A stretch of DNA of 64,000 nt, taken from positions 62,001 through 126,000 of the forward strand of contig JAWKUK010000019.1 of assembly GCA_041398605.1 (NCBI GenBank), given 5' to 3'. Origin of the DNA: JAWKUK01 sp041398605. Lineage in GTDB: Bacteria; Planctomycetota; UBA1135; GCA-002686595. The first letter of the stretch is position 1. Each line of letters starts with the position of its first letter. Below, one piece after another: positions 20,215-28,985 of this stretch. The notes below the pieces were generated by a model, which did not search any database, was not told the origin of the DNA, and saw only the letters and a program-made list of their open reading frames with translations. Made by a program: the position numbers and the translations under genes.

Positions 20215-21900
20215 GTGGCTCGAACTCGAAGCGCTGCGGCCACGCTGCGACCGCGCCCACGATCCCGTGCAGGAGGTCGACGGCAGCGAGCGCTTCGCAA
20301 ACGTTGACCTTGTCCGCGGTGTCCCGGGGCGTCCGCTGGTCCGCGTGTCGATCGCCGAAGGCGTGCAAGACGGGGACCTCGGCGCGCTGGAAGGGCGTAT
20401 GGTCGCCGACGCCCGTGAAGCGCAGACCCGCGAGCACGTCCAACGACGAAGCCTCGAGGAGCGGCGCGACGAACTCCGCGAGGCCCGTGCCGCTCGCCAG
20501 GCCCTGCAGATGGAGCCGGCTGCGCTCGATGCGGCCGATTGAGCTGAGGTTGACCATCAGCGCGTGCTGCGTGAGGGGCGCCAGTGGATTCGCGACGTAG
20601 TAACGCGACCCGATCGCGCCGGACTCCTCGGCGTTGAACGCGATGAAGGCCACCGTACGCAGCTCGGCGTCGGGTGGCGCAGCGCGGTACTCATCCGCCA
20701 ACCGCGCGGCGACCAGCAGCATGCCTGCGACGCCCGACGCGTTGTCGTCCGCGCCCGGGTACACGACCCCCTCGGACGCGGCGTCCGCGACCTGCACGGA
20801 CCGGGCGCCGCGGCCCCCGGCGCCGCGGCCGCGCCCTAAGTGATCGATGTGCGCCCCGACGACGACGTGCTCCGCGGCGAGCGCGCCACGGCCAGGCAGC
20901 ACGCCCACGAGGTTCTCGACGTGGAACGGCTCGGTCACGAACCGCGCCTCGAGCGACGCAGTCGACTTCAGCTCGACGGCGAACCCGCCGGCGTCCGAGC
21001 GCTTGCGCAGGTCCATGAGCGAACGCGCCTCGGGGTCCGCGGCGGCGACGAGGCGCTCGCCGGCTGCGCGTGAGAGATGCAGGACCGGGATGTTCACGTA
21101 GGCGCGCACCCCGCGGCCCGGCTGCAGGAGCTCCGCGCCGCGCAGGCCGGCGACACCGGGCGGGTTGACGATGACCGCAGCGCTGGCGCCGAGGCGCTCG
21201 ACGGCCGCCAGCTTGTTTTGGAACGATGCACGGGTGGACCACCGCCCGTCCCCCCACCGGCTGCGGCCGCTCTCGTTCAAGGGCTCGTAGCGCAGCAGCA
21301 GCGCGATCTTGCCGTCGAGGCGCAGGCCCTCGGGGAAGCTCGAGAAGTCGCTCTCATCCTCTGGGCGCGCTCGATCGCATAGCCGACGAAGACGAGCGGC
21401 GCCTCGACCACTCCGACGCCGCCCAGGGACGTGGCGACGAAGTCACCATCGACGCCATCGACGAACGGCGCGGCGCCCGCGAGCACAAAGCGGGCCGACT
21501 GCATGGTCACGTTGAACCCGAAGTCGAAGGATTGCCGATAGGTGCGGCCGTCAGCCGCGCCGGCGGCCAGCGCCTCCGCCACGTACGGCCGGGCCAGCCC
21601 CGCGACCTCAAATTCGTGCTCGACATACTCGAGGGCCAGCTCGAGGCCGGGCGAGCCGAGCTCGCGCCCCTCCATCCACGGGCTGGAAAGGAGCGCGACG
21701 TGCCGTTGGAACGCGCGGGCTTCGCGCACCCAAGGATCACACCCCGAAGGCGCTGCCGGGCCTGGCTCGACCGCCCGCAATGGGGGCGCGCCGACGTCCT
21801 CCGTCGGCCGCTGCCCGCAGGCCGCGGCCGTGGCCGTGGCCGTGGAGGCGGCGAGCGCCGACACGCAGGCGAGCGAACTGAGGAGGGACCTGAAGGACAA
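20201..21900 (-). pseudogene. M28 family metallopeptidase, frameshifted
   Basis: Two reading frames form one M28 aminopeptidase with a PA domain. The upstream part (21277-21900) has a signal peptide, possibly lipobox-bearing (ATAAAC), and the cap segment LSSPWMEGRELGSPG through VFVGYAIERA. The frame then shifts near 21363-21365, in a GGG run; restoring one base joins it to DESDFSSFPEGLRLDGKIAL and the downstream part. The total of 1700 nt plus one is an exact 567 codons. Catalytic-domain ligands seen are GAHIDHLG, GADDNASG, NAEESG and GDHTPF. The Asp expected in the NLDMIG motif is serine here (NLSSIGR). A sequencing deletion in the G run is possible, but the missing ligand suggests real decay. 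The stop codon sits within a 21-bp tandem repeat. Confidence 0.75.
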
Positions 21901-22070
21901 GGGGTGCGCCCAGGGAGGGGCGTTGCAGGGTCGTCGCCGGCGCGGGCGGCCGGCCGCACATCGCGCTGGTCGAGCGACGCAGAAGGACTATCGTACCGTT
22001 CCACATGCGATGCCATCCCCAGGGCCGTGAGGCCCCGGTAAGACTCGCGTGCCGGGACCGCCTCGAATCG

Positions 22071-23399
22071 ATGCTCGCGCTCCTCTCTCCCACAGGCCTC
22101 CGCTCCGTGGCCCTCGTCGTATGCGCGGCGCTGGGCCCGCTGGGCCCATTCCCCGCGCTGGGCGCGCTCGGGCGCGCCCCCGCGCTCGACCCCAGAGACG
22201 GCCCTGACATCGATGTCTCACTCGCCGTCGAGGACGGCGAGGTGCGGCTGCAGCTCATCACGAACTTGGCGTTCCTGGACGCGTTCGCGGACGTCCCTAG
22301 GGAAGACCCCGGGGCGCTCCTGGGCGCCGACCTCGAGCTCGCCCGCGAGGCCCTCTTCGACCTCTTTGCGCGCGAGGTCCACGTCACGGCCGACGGCGCC
22401 GAGCGCGAGCCCACGGACGCCGGCTTCGAGCTCGAGGCCGGCGAACCTGCGCTCCTCGCCCACTTCCCGCGCTTCGGCGCGCGCGCGCTCACCAAGACGC
22501 GCCTCACGCTGGTCTACCCGCTGATGTCGCCGCCCCGGCAGGTCGGCGTCGTCTGGGGCGTCTTCCCGCCCGACGTGTCGCGCAGAGGGACCGAGGCCGC
22601 GGCGCCGACCCTCGACGTCGTGTGTCGCTGGACGGGCGGCGGCCGCTCCGAGCTCGTGCGGTTTTCGCGCGCGGAACCCGAGCACCTCTGGCATCGCCCG
22701 GCGGAGGGCGCGTCCCACCTCGCGACGGTGCCCGCGGTCGCGCCCCTCCCGCCCCGCTCCGCCGTGCCGTGGCCCGCGCTCGCAGCCGTCGCCGCGGCCA
22801 TCGCCGCCGGCCTCGCGGTGTGGCGCGGGCCGCGCCCGCTGCGCGCGGCCATGGGGCTCGCCGCGGTCACCCTGACGGCCTGGGCAGCGCTCCTCGCGAC
22901 CGAGGCGCCGCGGCTCGACGCGCCGACACCCGCCGAGGCGCGCGCGATCTTCGAGCCGCTCCACACGAACATCTACCGCGCGTTCGACTTCACGCGCGAC
23001 GAGGACGTCTACGACGCCCTGGCTGCGAGCGTCGACGGCCAGCTGCTCGACCGCCTCTACGACGAGGTCTACCGCGGCCTCATCGTGCAGGAAGAGGGCG
23101 GCGCGGTCAGCCGCGTCGAGCGCGTGGAGCACCTCTCCGTTGAGGTCGTGCGGATCGGCCAACAGGCCGTCGAAGGCGCTGCGGAGCGCGCGCCGGCCGC
23201 GCGCACGAGCTTCGTCGTCGACACACGCTGGCAGGTCGCAGGCGCCGTCTACCACTGGGGCCACGCACACTTCCGCACCAACGAGTACCGCGCCGAGTAC
23301 ACCGTTGCGGCGCTCGATGGCGGCTGGCGCATCGTCGCGAGCCGCATGCTCGAGCAGCGCCGCGTCGACGCGGCGCCGCTCGCGGACACCGACCAATGA
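22071..23399 (+). CDS. membrane protein of unknown function, ABC operon leader
   Basis: I do not recognise the family. The 442-residue product has an N-terminal signal-like segment (about 11-34), a beta-rich extracytoplasmic domain (45-230), and two membrane helices around 235-255 and 263-282 (PALAAVAAAIAAGLAVW, AAMGLAAVTLTAWAALL). A C-terminal soluble domain (290-442) contains FEPLHTNIYRAFDFTRDEDVYDAL, split here from TRWQVAGAVYHWGH. The N-terminal half may bind or sense a ligand outside the membrane. Its stop overlaps the start of the ABC ATPase gene by 4 nt (ATGA), so it is the first gene of a three-gene operon with an ATPase and an FtsX-like permease. A role as the transporter's accessory subunit is inferred from that coupling. 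The ATG at 22071 was chosen over an upstream in-frame codon because it begins the hydrophobic segment. Confidence 0.68.
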   Translation: MLALLSPTGLRSVALVVCAALGPLGPFPALGALGRAPALDPRDGPDIDVSLAVEDGEVRLQLITNLAFLDAFADVPREDPGALLGADLELAREALFDLFAREVHVTADGAEREPTDAGFELEAGEPALLAHFPRFGARALTKTRLTLVYPLMSPPRQVGVVWGVFPPDVSRRGTEAAAPTLDVVCRWTGGGRSELVRFSRAEPEHLWHRPAEGASHLATVPAVAPLPPRSAVPWPALAAVAAAIAAGLAVWRGPRPLRAAMGLAAVTLTAWAALLATEAPRLDAPTPAEARAIFEPLHTNIYRAFDFTRDEDVYDALAASVDGQLLDRLYDEVYRGLIVQEEGGAVSRVERVEHLSVEVVRIGQQAVEGAAERAPAARTSFVVDTRWQVAGAVYHWGHAHFRTNEYRAEYTVAALDGGWRIVASRMLEQRRVDAAPLADTDQ

Positions 23400-24280
23400 G
23401 CGCGACCCACGCCATAGCCACCCCGCTCGTGACCCTCACGGAGGTCCGCTTTGCTTACGGCAGCGGCGCGGCGGCGGCGGCTCGCGCGCGGACCGCGCCA
23501 GGGACCCGGCCCGCCACGCATGCGCCGGCCAGCCGCGCAGGCGCCCCCGCGTCGTTCGCGCTGGACGTCACGCGGCTCGACGTCGCGCCCAAGGAGCGCG
23601 TCGCGGTCATCGGGCCCAGCGGCGCAGGCAAGACGACGCTGCTGCAGCTCATGTGCGGGATCCTGCCGCTGCGCGGCGCGGGCCGCGCCGGGCGCGTCGA
23701 GCTCGCGGGCGTCGACCTCGCTGCCATCGACGACGCGCGCCGTCGGGCGCTGCGCGCGTCGCACGTCGGGCTCGTCTTCCAGGAGCTCGAGCTGCTCGAT
23801 CACCTGACCGTCCTCGAGAACGTGCTGCTCCCCTACCTCGCCGTGCCGGCGCTGCACCTCGACCGCGCCGCGCGCGCGCGGGCGAGCGAGCTCTTGGAGC
23901 GCGTCGGCCTCGCGTCGCACACGACTCGCAAGCCGCGCCGGCTCTCGCAGGGCGAGCGCCAACGCGTGGCGCTCGCGCGCGCGCTCGTGACGGAGCCGGC
24001 CCTCGTCCTCGGCGACGAGCCTACCGGCCACCTCGACCCCGACACGGGCGAGCGCGTCCTGGAGCTCCTGTTCGACGAGACACGCCGCACGGGCGCGGCC
24101 CTCGTGATGGTCACGCACGACCACAGCCAGCTCGCGCGCTTCGAGCGCATCATCGACGTCCGCGCTCTCTCCGGCAGCGACGACACGCTCTCCGGGGACG
24201 GCACATTCTCCGGGGACGGGGCGCCGCCCGTGGACCCGCGCGCTGGGTCCGGGCCGGCCCAGATGGAGCCGAGGTCGTGA
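23396..24280 (+). CDS. MacB/LolD-like ABC transporter ATPase
   Basis: A 294-residue ATPase of the MacB/LolD group, energising export or lipoprotein release with an FtsX-like permease. Walker A is GPSGAGKTT (73-81), the Q-loop is VFQELELLDHLTV, the signature is LSQGERQRVALARAL and Walker B is LVLGDEPTGHLD, followed by a TTHD-type switch (MVTHDHSQ). An Ala/Arg/Pro-rich insertion of about 30 residues (23-52) separates the first two strands and is unusual for the family. The C-terminus carries a low-complexity tail with two GDG-type repeats (SGDGTFSGDG). It overlaps the preceding gene by ATGA and the following permease by GTGA, so the three are translationally coupled. All catalytic residues are present. 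Confidence 0.9.
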   Translation: MSATHAIATPLVTLTEVRFAYGSGAAAAARARTAPGTRPATHAPASRAGAPASFALDVTRLDVAPKERVAVIGPSGAGKTTLLQLMCGILPLRGAGRAGRVELAGVDLAAIDDARRRALRASHVGLVFQELELLDHLTVLENVLLPYLAVPALHLDRAARARASELLERVGLASHTTRKPRRLSQGERQRVALARALVTEPALVLGDEPTGHLDPDTGERVLELLFDETRRTGAALVMVTHDHSQLARFERIIDVRALSGSDDTLSGDGTFSGDGAPPVDPRAGSGPAQMEPRS

Positions 24281-25458
24281 TCGCTGGACGTCTCCTGCTC
24301 GCGCTCCGCCACGCGCAGCACCACTGGGCGCGCACGATCGTCCTGCTCGGGTGTGTCGCGCTGACGGCCTTCGTGCCCGCGGTCTCGACGGTGCTCATGG
24401 CCCGCTACGAGCGCCAGCTCGGCGCGCGCGCGGCGGACACGCCGCTGCTCGTCGGCGCGCGCGGCAACCGCTTCGACCTGACGCTCGCGGCGCTGCACTT
24501 TCGGTCCGCGGACCTCGAGCGCGTCACTTGGGAAGACTTCGAGCGACTGCTCGCGCTGGGACGCGGCGTGTGCGTCCCCCTGCACGTCGGGTGCACGGCG
24601 CGCGGGCGGCCGCTCGTCGCGACCACGGCGGAGTACGCGGAGCTGCGCGGGCTGGCGCTCGCCGCCGGGACCGACCCCTTGCGGATCGGCGAGGCGACGC
24701 TCGGGGCGGAGGCCGCGCGGGCCCTGGGGCTCGGCGTCGGCGACACGCTCTACACGGACCAAGTCGAGAGCTACGACATCGCGCGCCCGCCGGCGCTGCG
24801 CCTCCGGATCGTCGGCGTCTATGCGCCGCGCGGCACGTCGGACGACGGCGCGGTGTTCGCCGATATCAAGACCGCTTGGGCGGTGCTCGGCATCGCCCAC
24901 GGGCACGCCGAGGCCGACAGCGTCGACGAAGCCCTCGTCGTCTCGCGCGCGCCGGGCTCCGTGCAGCTCAGCGGCGCCGTGCTGGAACACACAGAGCTCG
25001 ACGACGAGACGCTCGCGAGCTTTCACCTCCACGCCGGCCCCGAGGCGCTGCCGCTGTCCGCGATCCTCGTCGCGCCCTACACGACGAAGGACGCGACGCT
25101 CATGCGCACGGCGATCAACACGGCGCAGCGCTCGCGCGAGGGCTTGCAGGCCGTCGTGCCGAGCGAGGTCATCGCGGACCTCCTCGACGTGGTCTTCCGC
25201 GTGAAGCGCTTCTTCGACCTCGTCGGCCTGGTGCTCGCCGTGACGACCGCCGTGCTCGTCGGGCTCGTGTTTGTCCTGTCGTCGCGCCTGCGCACGGCGG
25301 AGATGCGCACGCTCGACCGCCTCGGCGCGCCCCGCAGCACCGCGGCGCTGCTCTACGGCGTCGAGCTCGGCTCCGTGCTGGCGCTCGGGATCGGCCTGGC
25401 GGCCCTCGGTGTCGCGGCGGCCGTCGCGCTCTTGCCCAATCTGATCCAGGCGCTCTGA
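24277..25458 (+). CDS. FtsX/MacB-like ABC transporter permease
   Basis: A 393-residue permease with one N-terminal membrane helix (about 17-37), a large extracytoplasmic domain (40-280) and three C-terminal helices (about 295-320, 340-360, 370-390), the standard type VII (MacB/FtsX/LolC) layout. The segment RLRTAEMRTLDRLGAPR between the last helices matches the cytoplasmic coupling region of FtsX-like permeases. The start is a GTG that overlaps the TGA of the ATPase gene (GTGA), chosen because the reading frame further upstream is only a shadow of that gene. It is the third gene of the operon starting at 22071. The substrate is unknown; type VII systems move lipoproteins, peptides or drugs across the envelope by mechanotransmission. 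Confidence 0.86.
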   Translation: MIAGRLLLALRHAQHHWARTIVLLGCVALTAFVPAVSTVLMARYERQLGARAADTPLLVGARGNRFDLTLAALHFRSADLERVTWEDFERLLALGRGVCVPLHVGCTARGRPLVATTAEYAELRGLALAAGTDPLRIGEATLGAEAARALGLGVGDTLYTDQVESYDIARPPALRLRIVGVYAPRGTSDDGAVFADIKTAWAVLGIAHGHAEADSVDEALVVSRAPGSVQLSGAVLEHTELDDETLASFHLHAGPEALPLSAILVAPYTTKDATLMRTAINTAQRSREGLQAVVPSEVIADLLDVVFRVKRFFDLVGLVLAVTTAVLVGLVFVLSSRLRTAEMRTLDRLGAPRSTAALLYGVELGSVLALGIGLAALGVAAAVALLPNLIQAL

Positions 25459-25482
25459 GGCGAGCCCCAAGCGCGAGGACCC

Positions 25483-25572
25483 GAGCGTGAGCGCCCTGAG
25501 CGTGAGCGCCCTGAGCGTGAGCGCCCTGAGCGTGAAGGCCCTGAGCGTGAAGGCCCTGAGCGTGAAGGCCCT
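25483..25572. repeat. six-unit 15-bp tandem array between convergent genes
   Basis: Six adjacent 15-bp units: three of GAGCGTGAGCGCCCT, then three of GAGCGTGAAGGCCCT, in the 135-bp gap between the ABC permease stop and the convergent kinase stop. The grouped variants indicate successive duplication from two parental units. No spacers are present, so it is not a CRISPR. Confidence 0.95.
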
Positions 25573-25593
25573 GAGCGACGCGCGATCGCCAGG

Positions 25594-26841
25594 CTATGCG
25601 ACGAGCCAGGTCACGGCGCTCGCAGCGAGCGCCGCTGCGGCGAGCGCGCGCCCCCGAGCGCGCCCCGCCGCGGCCTGTCGCGCGCGCGCCACGTCCCGCT
25701 CCAGGTCGCCCGCCAGCGCGCGCGCAGTCGGCGTGCGCGCCAACGGATCAAACGCCGTCGCGCGCATCACGAGCGCTTCGAGCCCCGCCTGCAAACGACG
25801 CTGCAGCCGCGGCGCGGAGAGACCGCGGGGCTCGGCGCGCCCGGGCGGCTGCGAGGGTTGGCCGCTCTGGGACCAAGGCGCGCGCGCCTCTGCCAAGATC
25901 GCGCTCGGGCTCGGCAGCGCCCGCGTCGCGCGCTGGAACGCCAGCGCGACCCCGTCAGCCCCGCTCGGCCCGACCCGCTCACGGCCGAGCAGGAGCTCGC
26001 GCAAGACGAGCCCGAGCGCGTACACGTCGCAGCGCTCGCGCAGCGGCGGATCTTCGCTCGCGAGCTGCTCGGGCGCCATGTAGAGGAGCGTGCCCGTGAG
26101 CGTCGCCGGCGCCGGGGCGGGGCGCCCCGCGATGCGGGCAGCGCCGAGGTCGATCACCTTCACCACCGCGCGCCCCTCACGCTCAGAGACCAGGATGTTC
26201 TTCGGCTTCAGATCGCCATGGATGACGCCGCGCGCGTGCATGTGCGCCACCGCGCGCGCGACGTCCGCGAGCAGCGCGAGGCGCGCGTCGAGGTCCAGCG
26301 CGCGGCGCTCGCAGTAGTGAGTGATCGGCTCGCCCGCGACGAGCTCCATCGCGAGCCACGGGCGCCCCTCTTCGTCCACACCAGAGTCGTAGTAGCGCGC
26401 GATGTGCTCGTGCTCGACCAGGGCGAGGGCTTGGCACTCCAGCTCGAACTGCCCCCGTTGCGCGGCATCCGGCAGGCCGCTGCGTAGCAGCTTCAGCGCG
26501 ACGCGGCGCCGAACAGGGTGCGCCGCCTCGGCGGCGAAGACCTCGCCCATGCCGCCCGCGCCGAGCGCCTCGAGCAGCAGGTAGGGCCCGACGTGGCGCG
26601 CCGCCCCGCGCTCGCCCTGGACGCTGCTCGAATCACCGACGGGGGCGCCGCACGAGAGGCCCTGGGCGGTGTCCTCCGCGACGCCCCCCGCGGGCACGGG
26701 CCCGAGCGACTCGGGGGACGCCGTTCCATGGTCGAGCGCCGCAGCGGCCGCGCCAGGCGCGAGGCCGAGCGCAGTCAAGAGGAAGGACACGAACGCGCCG
26801 CGGCGCATGGGGATCGACATGGGGCTCTTGGTCGGTGACAT
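25594..26841 (-). CDS. Ser/Thr protein kinase ending in a membrane helix
   Basis: A 415-residue Hanks-type kinase. The N-terminus (13-35, RRGAFVSFLLTALGLAPGAA) is a hydrophobic segment resembling a signal anchor, odd for a kinase whose catalytic domain should be cytoplasmic. The kinase domain (about 86-380) shows GAGGMGEVF (94-102), K117, pairing glutamates at 134/136, and HGDLKPKN (208-215), with glycine replacing the arginine of HRD. It also has DLG (231-233) and MAPEQ (255-259). It is thus a non-RD kinase, likely still competent. The C-terminus is a single hydrophobic helix (397-415) with the stop inside or right at its end, whereas planctomycete kinases of this type usually continue into an extracytoplasmic sensor. 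A 15-bp tandem array lies 21 bp past the stop. ATGs at 26820 and 26808 are alternative starts. Confidence 0.85.
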   Translation of the reverse strand: MSPTKSPMSIPMRRGAFVSFLLTALGLAPGAAAAALDHGTASPESLGPVPAGGVAEDTAQGLSCGAPVGDSSSVQGERGAARHVGPYLLLEALGAGGMGEVFAAEAAHPVRRRVALKLLRSGLPDAAQRGQFELECQALALVEHEHIARYYDSGVDEEGRPWLAMELVAGEPITHYCERRALDLDARLALLADVARAVAHMHARGVIHGDLKPKNILVSEREGRAVVKVIDLGAARIAGRPAPAPATLTGTLLYMAPEQLASEDPPLRERCDVYALGLVLRELLLGRERVGPSGADGVALAFQRATRALPSPSAILAEARAPWSQSGQPSQPPGRAEPRGLSAPRLQRRLQAGLEALVMRATAFDPLARTPTARALAGDLERDVARARQAAAGRARGRALAAAALAASAVTWLVA

Positions 26842-26999
26842 GCGGACCTGTGTGCTGCCGCAACCCTCGTGCCAGAGCGCGCACCTCACGCCCCAGCGCG
26901 CCTCAGGTGTGTATCCGGCGATCCGAGGCGCCGCCCACGCTGTCGTCGTGGCAGCCGTGCACGTTCTGGCAGCCGAACGCCCCGGGTAAGATCCGGGCC

Positions 27000-28013
27000 A
27001 TGCAACCCCAATCGAAGCCGCGCCGTGGCGGGTGTGGCGGGGCTCGCCCGAGGCGCGCCCCGGCGCGCAGCCGCGGCTGGAGCGCGGCGCTCAGCGCGGC
27101 GCTCGCCCTGACGGTCCTCAGCTGCTCCGGCGACGACACCGCGCGCTCGCGCGCCGCCGTCGCGCCGCGCATCGCGTGCGGCTCGGCGCCCGCCGAGGCG
27201 CTCACGCGCATGGCGCTCGGCGACGCCGTCCCAGTCACGCGCCCCGTCCCGGAGGACGCGGACCCCGCGCACTGGGTGCCGACGCGCGAGGGCGTCGCCG
27301 CCATGCGCGACGCGCGGCTCGTCGTGCTCGCGGGCGCCGGGCTCGAGGCGTGGGTCACAGGCGCGAGCCTGCCGCCGAGCCGCACGCTCGACGCCGCGCG
27401 CGGTAGCGACGCGCGTTGGATCCAGCTCCCTGTGACCCGTCACACCCACGGCAACGGCGAGGAGCACACGCACTCGGGCAACGACCCGCACGTGTGGCTC
27501 GATCCCGACCTGCTGGAGCTGCAATTGGCGCACATCGCCGACGGCGCCGCGCGCGCGTTCCCTGACGCCAAGGGCGCGCTCGAGGCAGAGCGGACCGTCT
27601 GGCAGCAAGGCGTCGCGGACCTGCGCGCACAGCTCGCGCGTGTCGCAGCCGCGCTGGAGGCCCAGGTCGGCAGCCGCCCGCTGCTCGCCGCGTGGCCGTG
27701 CTACGGCTATCTCGCGCGGGCGCTCGGCGTCGAGGTCCAGAACGCCGCCTTCGACCCGTGGGCGGCGCCCGACGCCGTCGCGACGGACGCTGGGCTGCGC
27801 AAGCTCGAGCAGGCAGCGGCCAGCTCCGCGGGCGTGTTGCTGTGGCCCACGCCGCCCCCAGCCGACCTGGCGCGGCGCATCGAGTCGCAGCTCGGGGTCA
27901 CCTCGGTGCACTTCGACGCCTGGCTGCGCCCAGCGGACAACGCCCCCCCGCTCGCGCGCTTGAAGGACAGCCTCGCGCGCCTCGAAGCGGCGCTCGCGCG
28001 GCAGGCGCGTTGA
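27000..28013 (+). CDS. ZnuA/TroA-like metal-binding lipoprotein
   Basis: A 337-residue cluster A-I substrate-binding protein. A basic N-terminal region (1-25) precedes a hydrophobic segment with lipobox VLSC (Cys42). Metal-site markers are H91 (DPAHWVPT) and H164 (DPHVWLDP), plus a final aspartate in HFDAWL. A histidine loop, HTHGNGEEHTHSG at about 148-160, matches the flexible metal-collecting loop of zinc binders. The third conserved histidine is replaced: LLAAWPCYGYL has W232 where Zn proteins read H, with C234 nearby. No ZnuB/ZnuC-like genes are adjacent; the ABC operon 2 kb upstream is of the MacB type. Metal delivery by a distant transporter, or a chaperone role, is possible. It is divergent from the kinase gene. 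Family secure, zinc specificity inferred from the histidine loop. Confidence 0.8.
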   Translation: MQPQSKPRRGGCGGARPRRAPARSRGWSAALSAALALTVLSCSGDDTARSRAAVAPRIACGSAPAEALTRMALGDAVPVTRPVPEDADPAHWVPTREGVAAMRDARLVVLAGAGLEAWVTGASLPPSRTLDAARGSDARWIQLPVTRHTHGNGEEHTHSGNDPHVWLDPDLLELQLAHIADGAARAFPDAKGALEAERTVWQQGVADLRAQLARVAAALEAQVGSRPLLAAWPCYGYLARALGVEVQNAAFDPWAAPDAVATDAGLRKLEQAAASSAGVLLWPTPPPADLARRIESQLGVTSVHFDAWLRPADNAPPLARLKDSLARLEAALARQAR

Positions 28014-28037
28014 CGTCGGCGACGCGCGGGCGAGGGC

Positions 28038-28985
28038 TCACCAGAGCCAGCTCGAGCCCGCCTCGAGCCGCGATGCCGTGACGCGCCGTCCGCGCGCGCC
28101 ATCGAAGATCCCGAGCGCCTTCGCCGCGACGCCGCGCCAGCGTCCGTTGACGAGGCCGAGCGCGAACAGCGGCGGCAGGGTCAGCACATCGAACAGCACG
28201 AACCTGCCCCACGCCGCGGCGCCGCCATAGCGGCGCAGAAAGCGCACGGAGTTGAGGCCCATCATCCATTTGCGCCGCGGGCTGTAGCCGCCGCCCGTCG
28301 CGCTCGACGGCGCGTGGTACGCCGTGAGCCGGCCGTAGGTCCGCACGTCAAAGCCGGCGCGGCGCGCGCGCAGGCCGAGCTCCAGGTCCTCGTGGTATGC
28401 GAAGTAGCTCGCGTCGAAGAGGCCGACCTCGGAGAGGAGCGCGCGCGACGCCATCAGCGCGCAGCCCGCGACGTAGTCCACAGCGCGCTCTCTACGCCAA
28501 GCGTCGTCGACGGGCGCGCCGTGCCCGAGCAGCGTCGAGAGGTTCTGCCGGTGGTCGAGGCGCCCGCCTGCGCACCAGACCCGCGACGGGGCGCCTTCCG
28601 GGTCGCGAAAGAGAACGAGCGGCCCGGCGATGCCGAGCCTCGGCTCGGCATCAAACGCCGCCGCGAGCCCGCGCAGCGTCCCGCCAGGGAACGTCAGGTC
28701 GTTGTTGACGAACACGACGGCGGCCGCGCCGCGCGTGAGGGCGGCCCGCGCCCCCGCGTTTGCGCCCTCGCCAAAGCCGAGGTTCTGCGTGTGATCGATG
28801 AAAACGAGCCCGGGGTGCGCCGCCGCGACCGCCGCGCGCGAGCCATCACGCGAGGCGTTGTCGACAAAGACGATCCGCTCGGGCGGGAGGCCCTCGAGCT
28901 CGATGAGCGAGCGCAAGCAAACGAGGTTGTCCGCGCCTCCGTTCCAATTGACGACGACCGCGAACAGCGCGTCGAACGTCGTCAC
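28038..28985 (-). CDS. family 2 glycosyltransferase (rhamnosyltransferase-like)
   Basis: A 315-residue GT-A fold transferase. Markers in order are FAVVVNWNGGADNLVCL, IVFVDNASRDGS, a nucleotide-sugar metal site FVNNDLTFPGG, DYVAGCALMASR and the acceptor-side FAYHEDLELGLRARRAG. These fit the GT2 subgroup that transfers rhamnose or related sugars onto cell-surface polysaccharide. A hydrophobic C-terminal stretch (LFDVLTLPPLFALGLV) may associate with the membrane. The start is a GTG overlapping the TGA of xseA (GTGA), so translation is probably coupled to that DNA-repair gene. Donor sugar and target polymer are not predictable. No other polysaccharide gene is adjacent. Confidence 0.87.
   Translation of the reverse strand: MTTFDALFAVVVNWNGGADNLVCLRSLIELEGLPPERIVFVDNASRDGSRAAVAAAHPGLVFIDHTQNLGFGEGANAGARAALTRGAAAVVFVNNDLTFPGGTLRGLAAAFDAEPRLGIAGPLVLFRDPEGAPSRVWCAGGRLDHRQNLSTLLGHGAPVDDAWRRERAVDYVAGCALMASRALLSEVGLFDASYFAYHEDLELGLRARRAGFDVRTYGRLTAYHAPSSATGGGYSPRRKWMMGLNSVRFLRRYGGAAAWGRFVLFDVLTLPPLFALGLVNGRWRGVAAKALGIFDGARGRRVTASRLEAGSSWLW

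Noticed and set aside
25483..25572. CRISPR array
   Set aside because: Units are directly adjacent, 15 bp long and without spacers; no cas gene is present.
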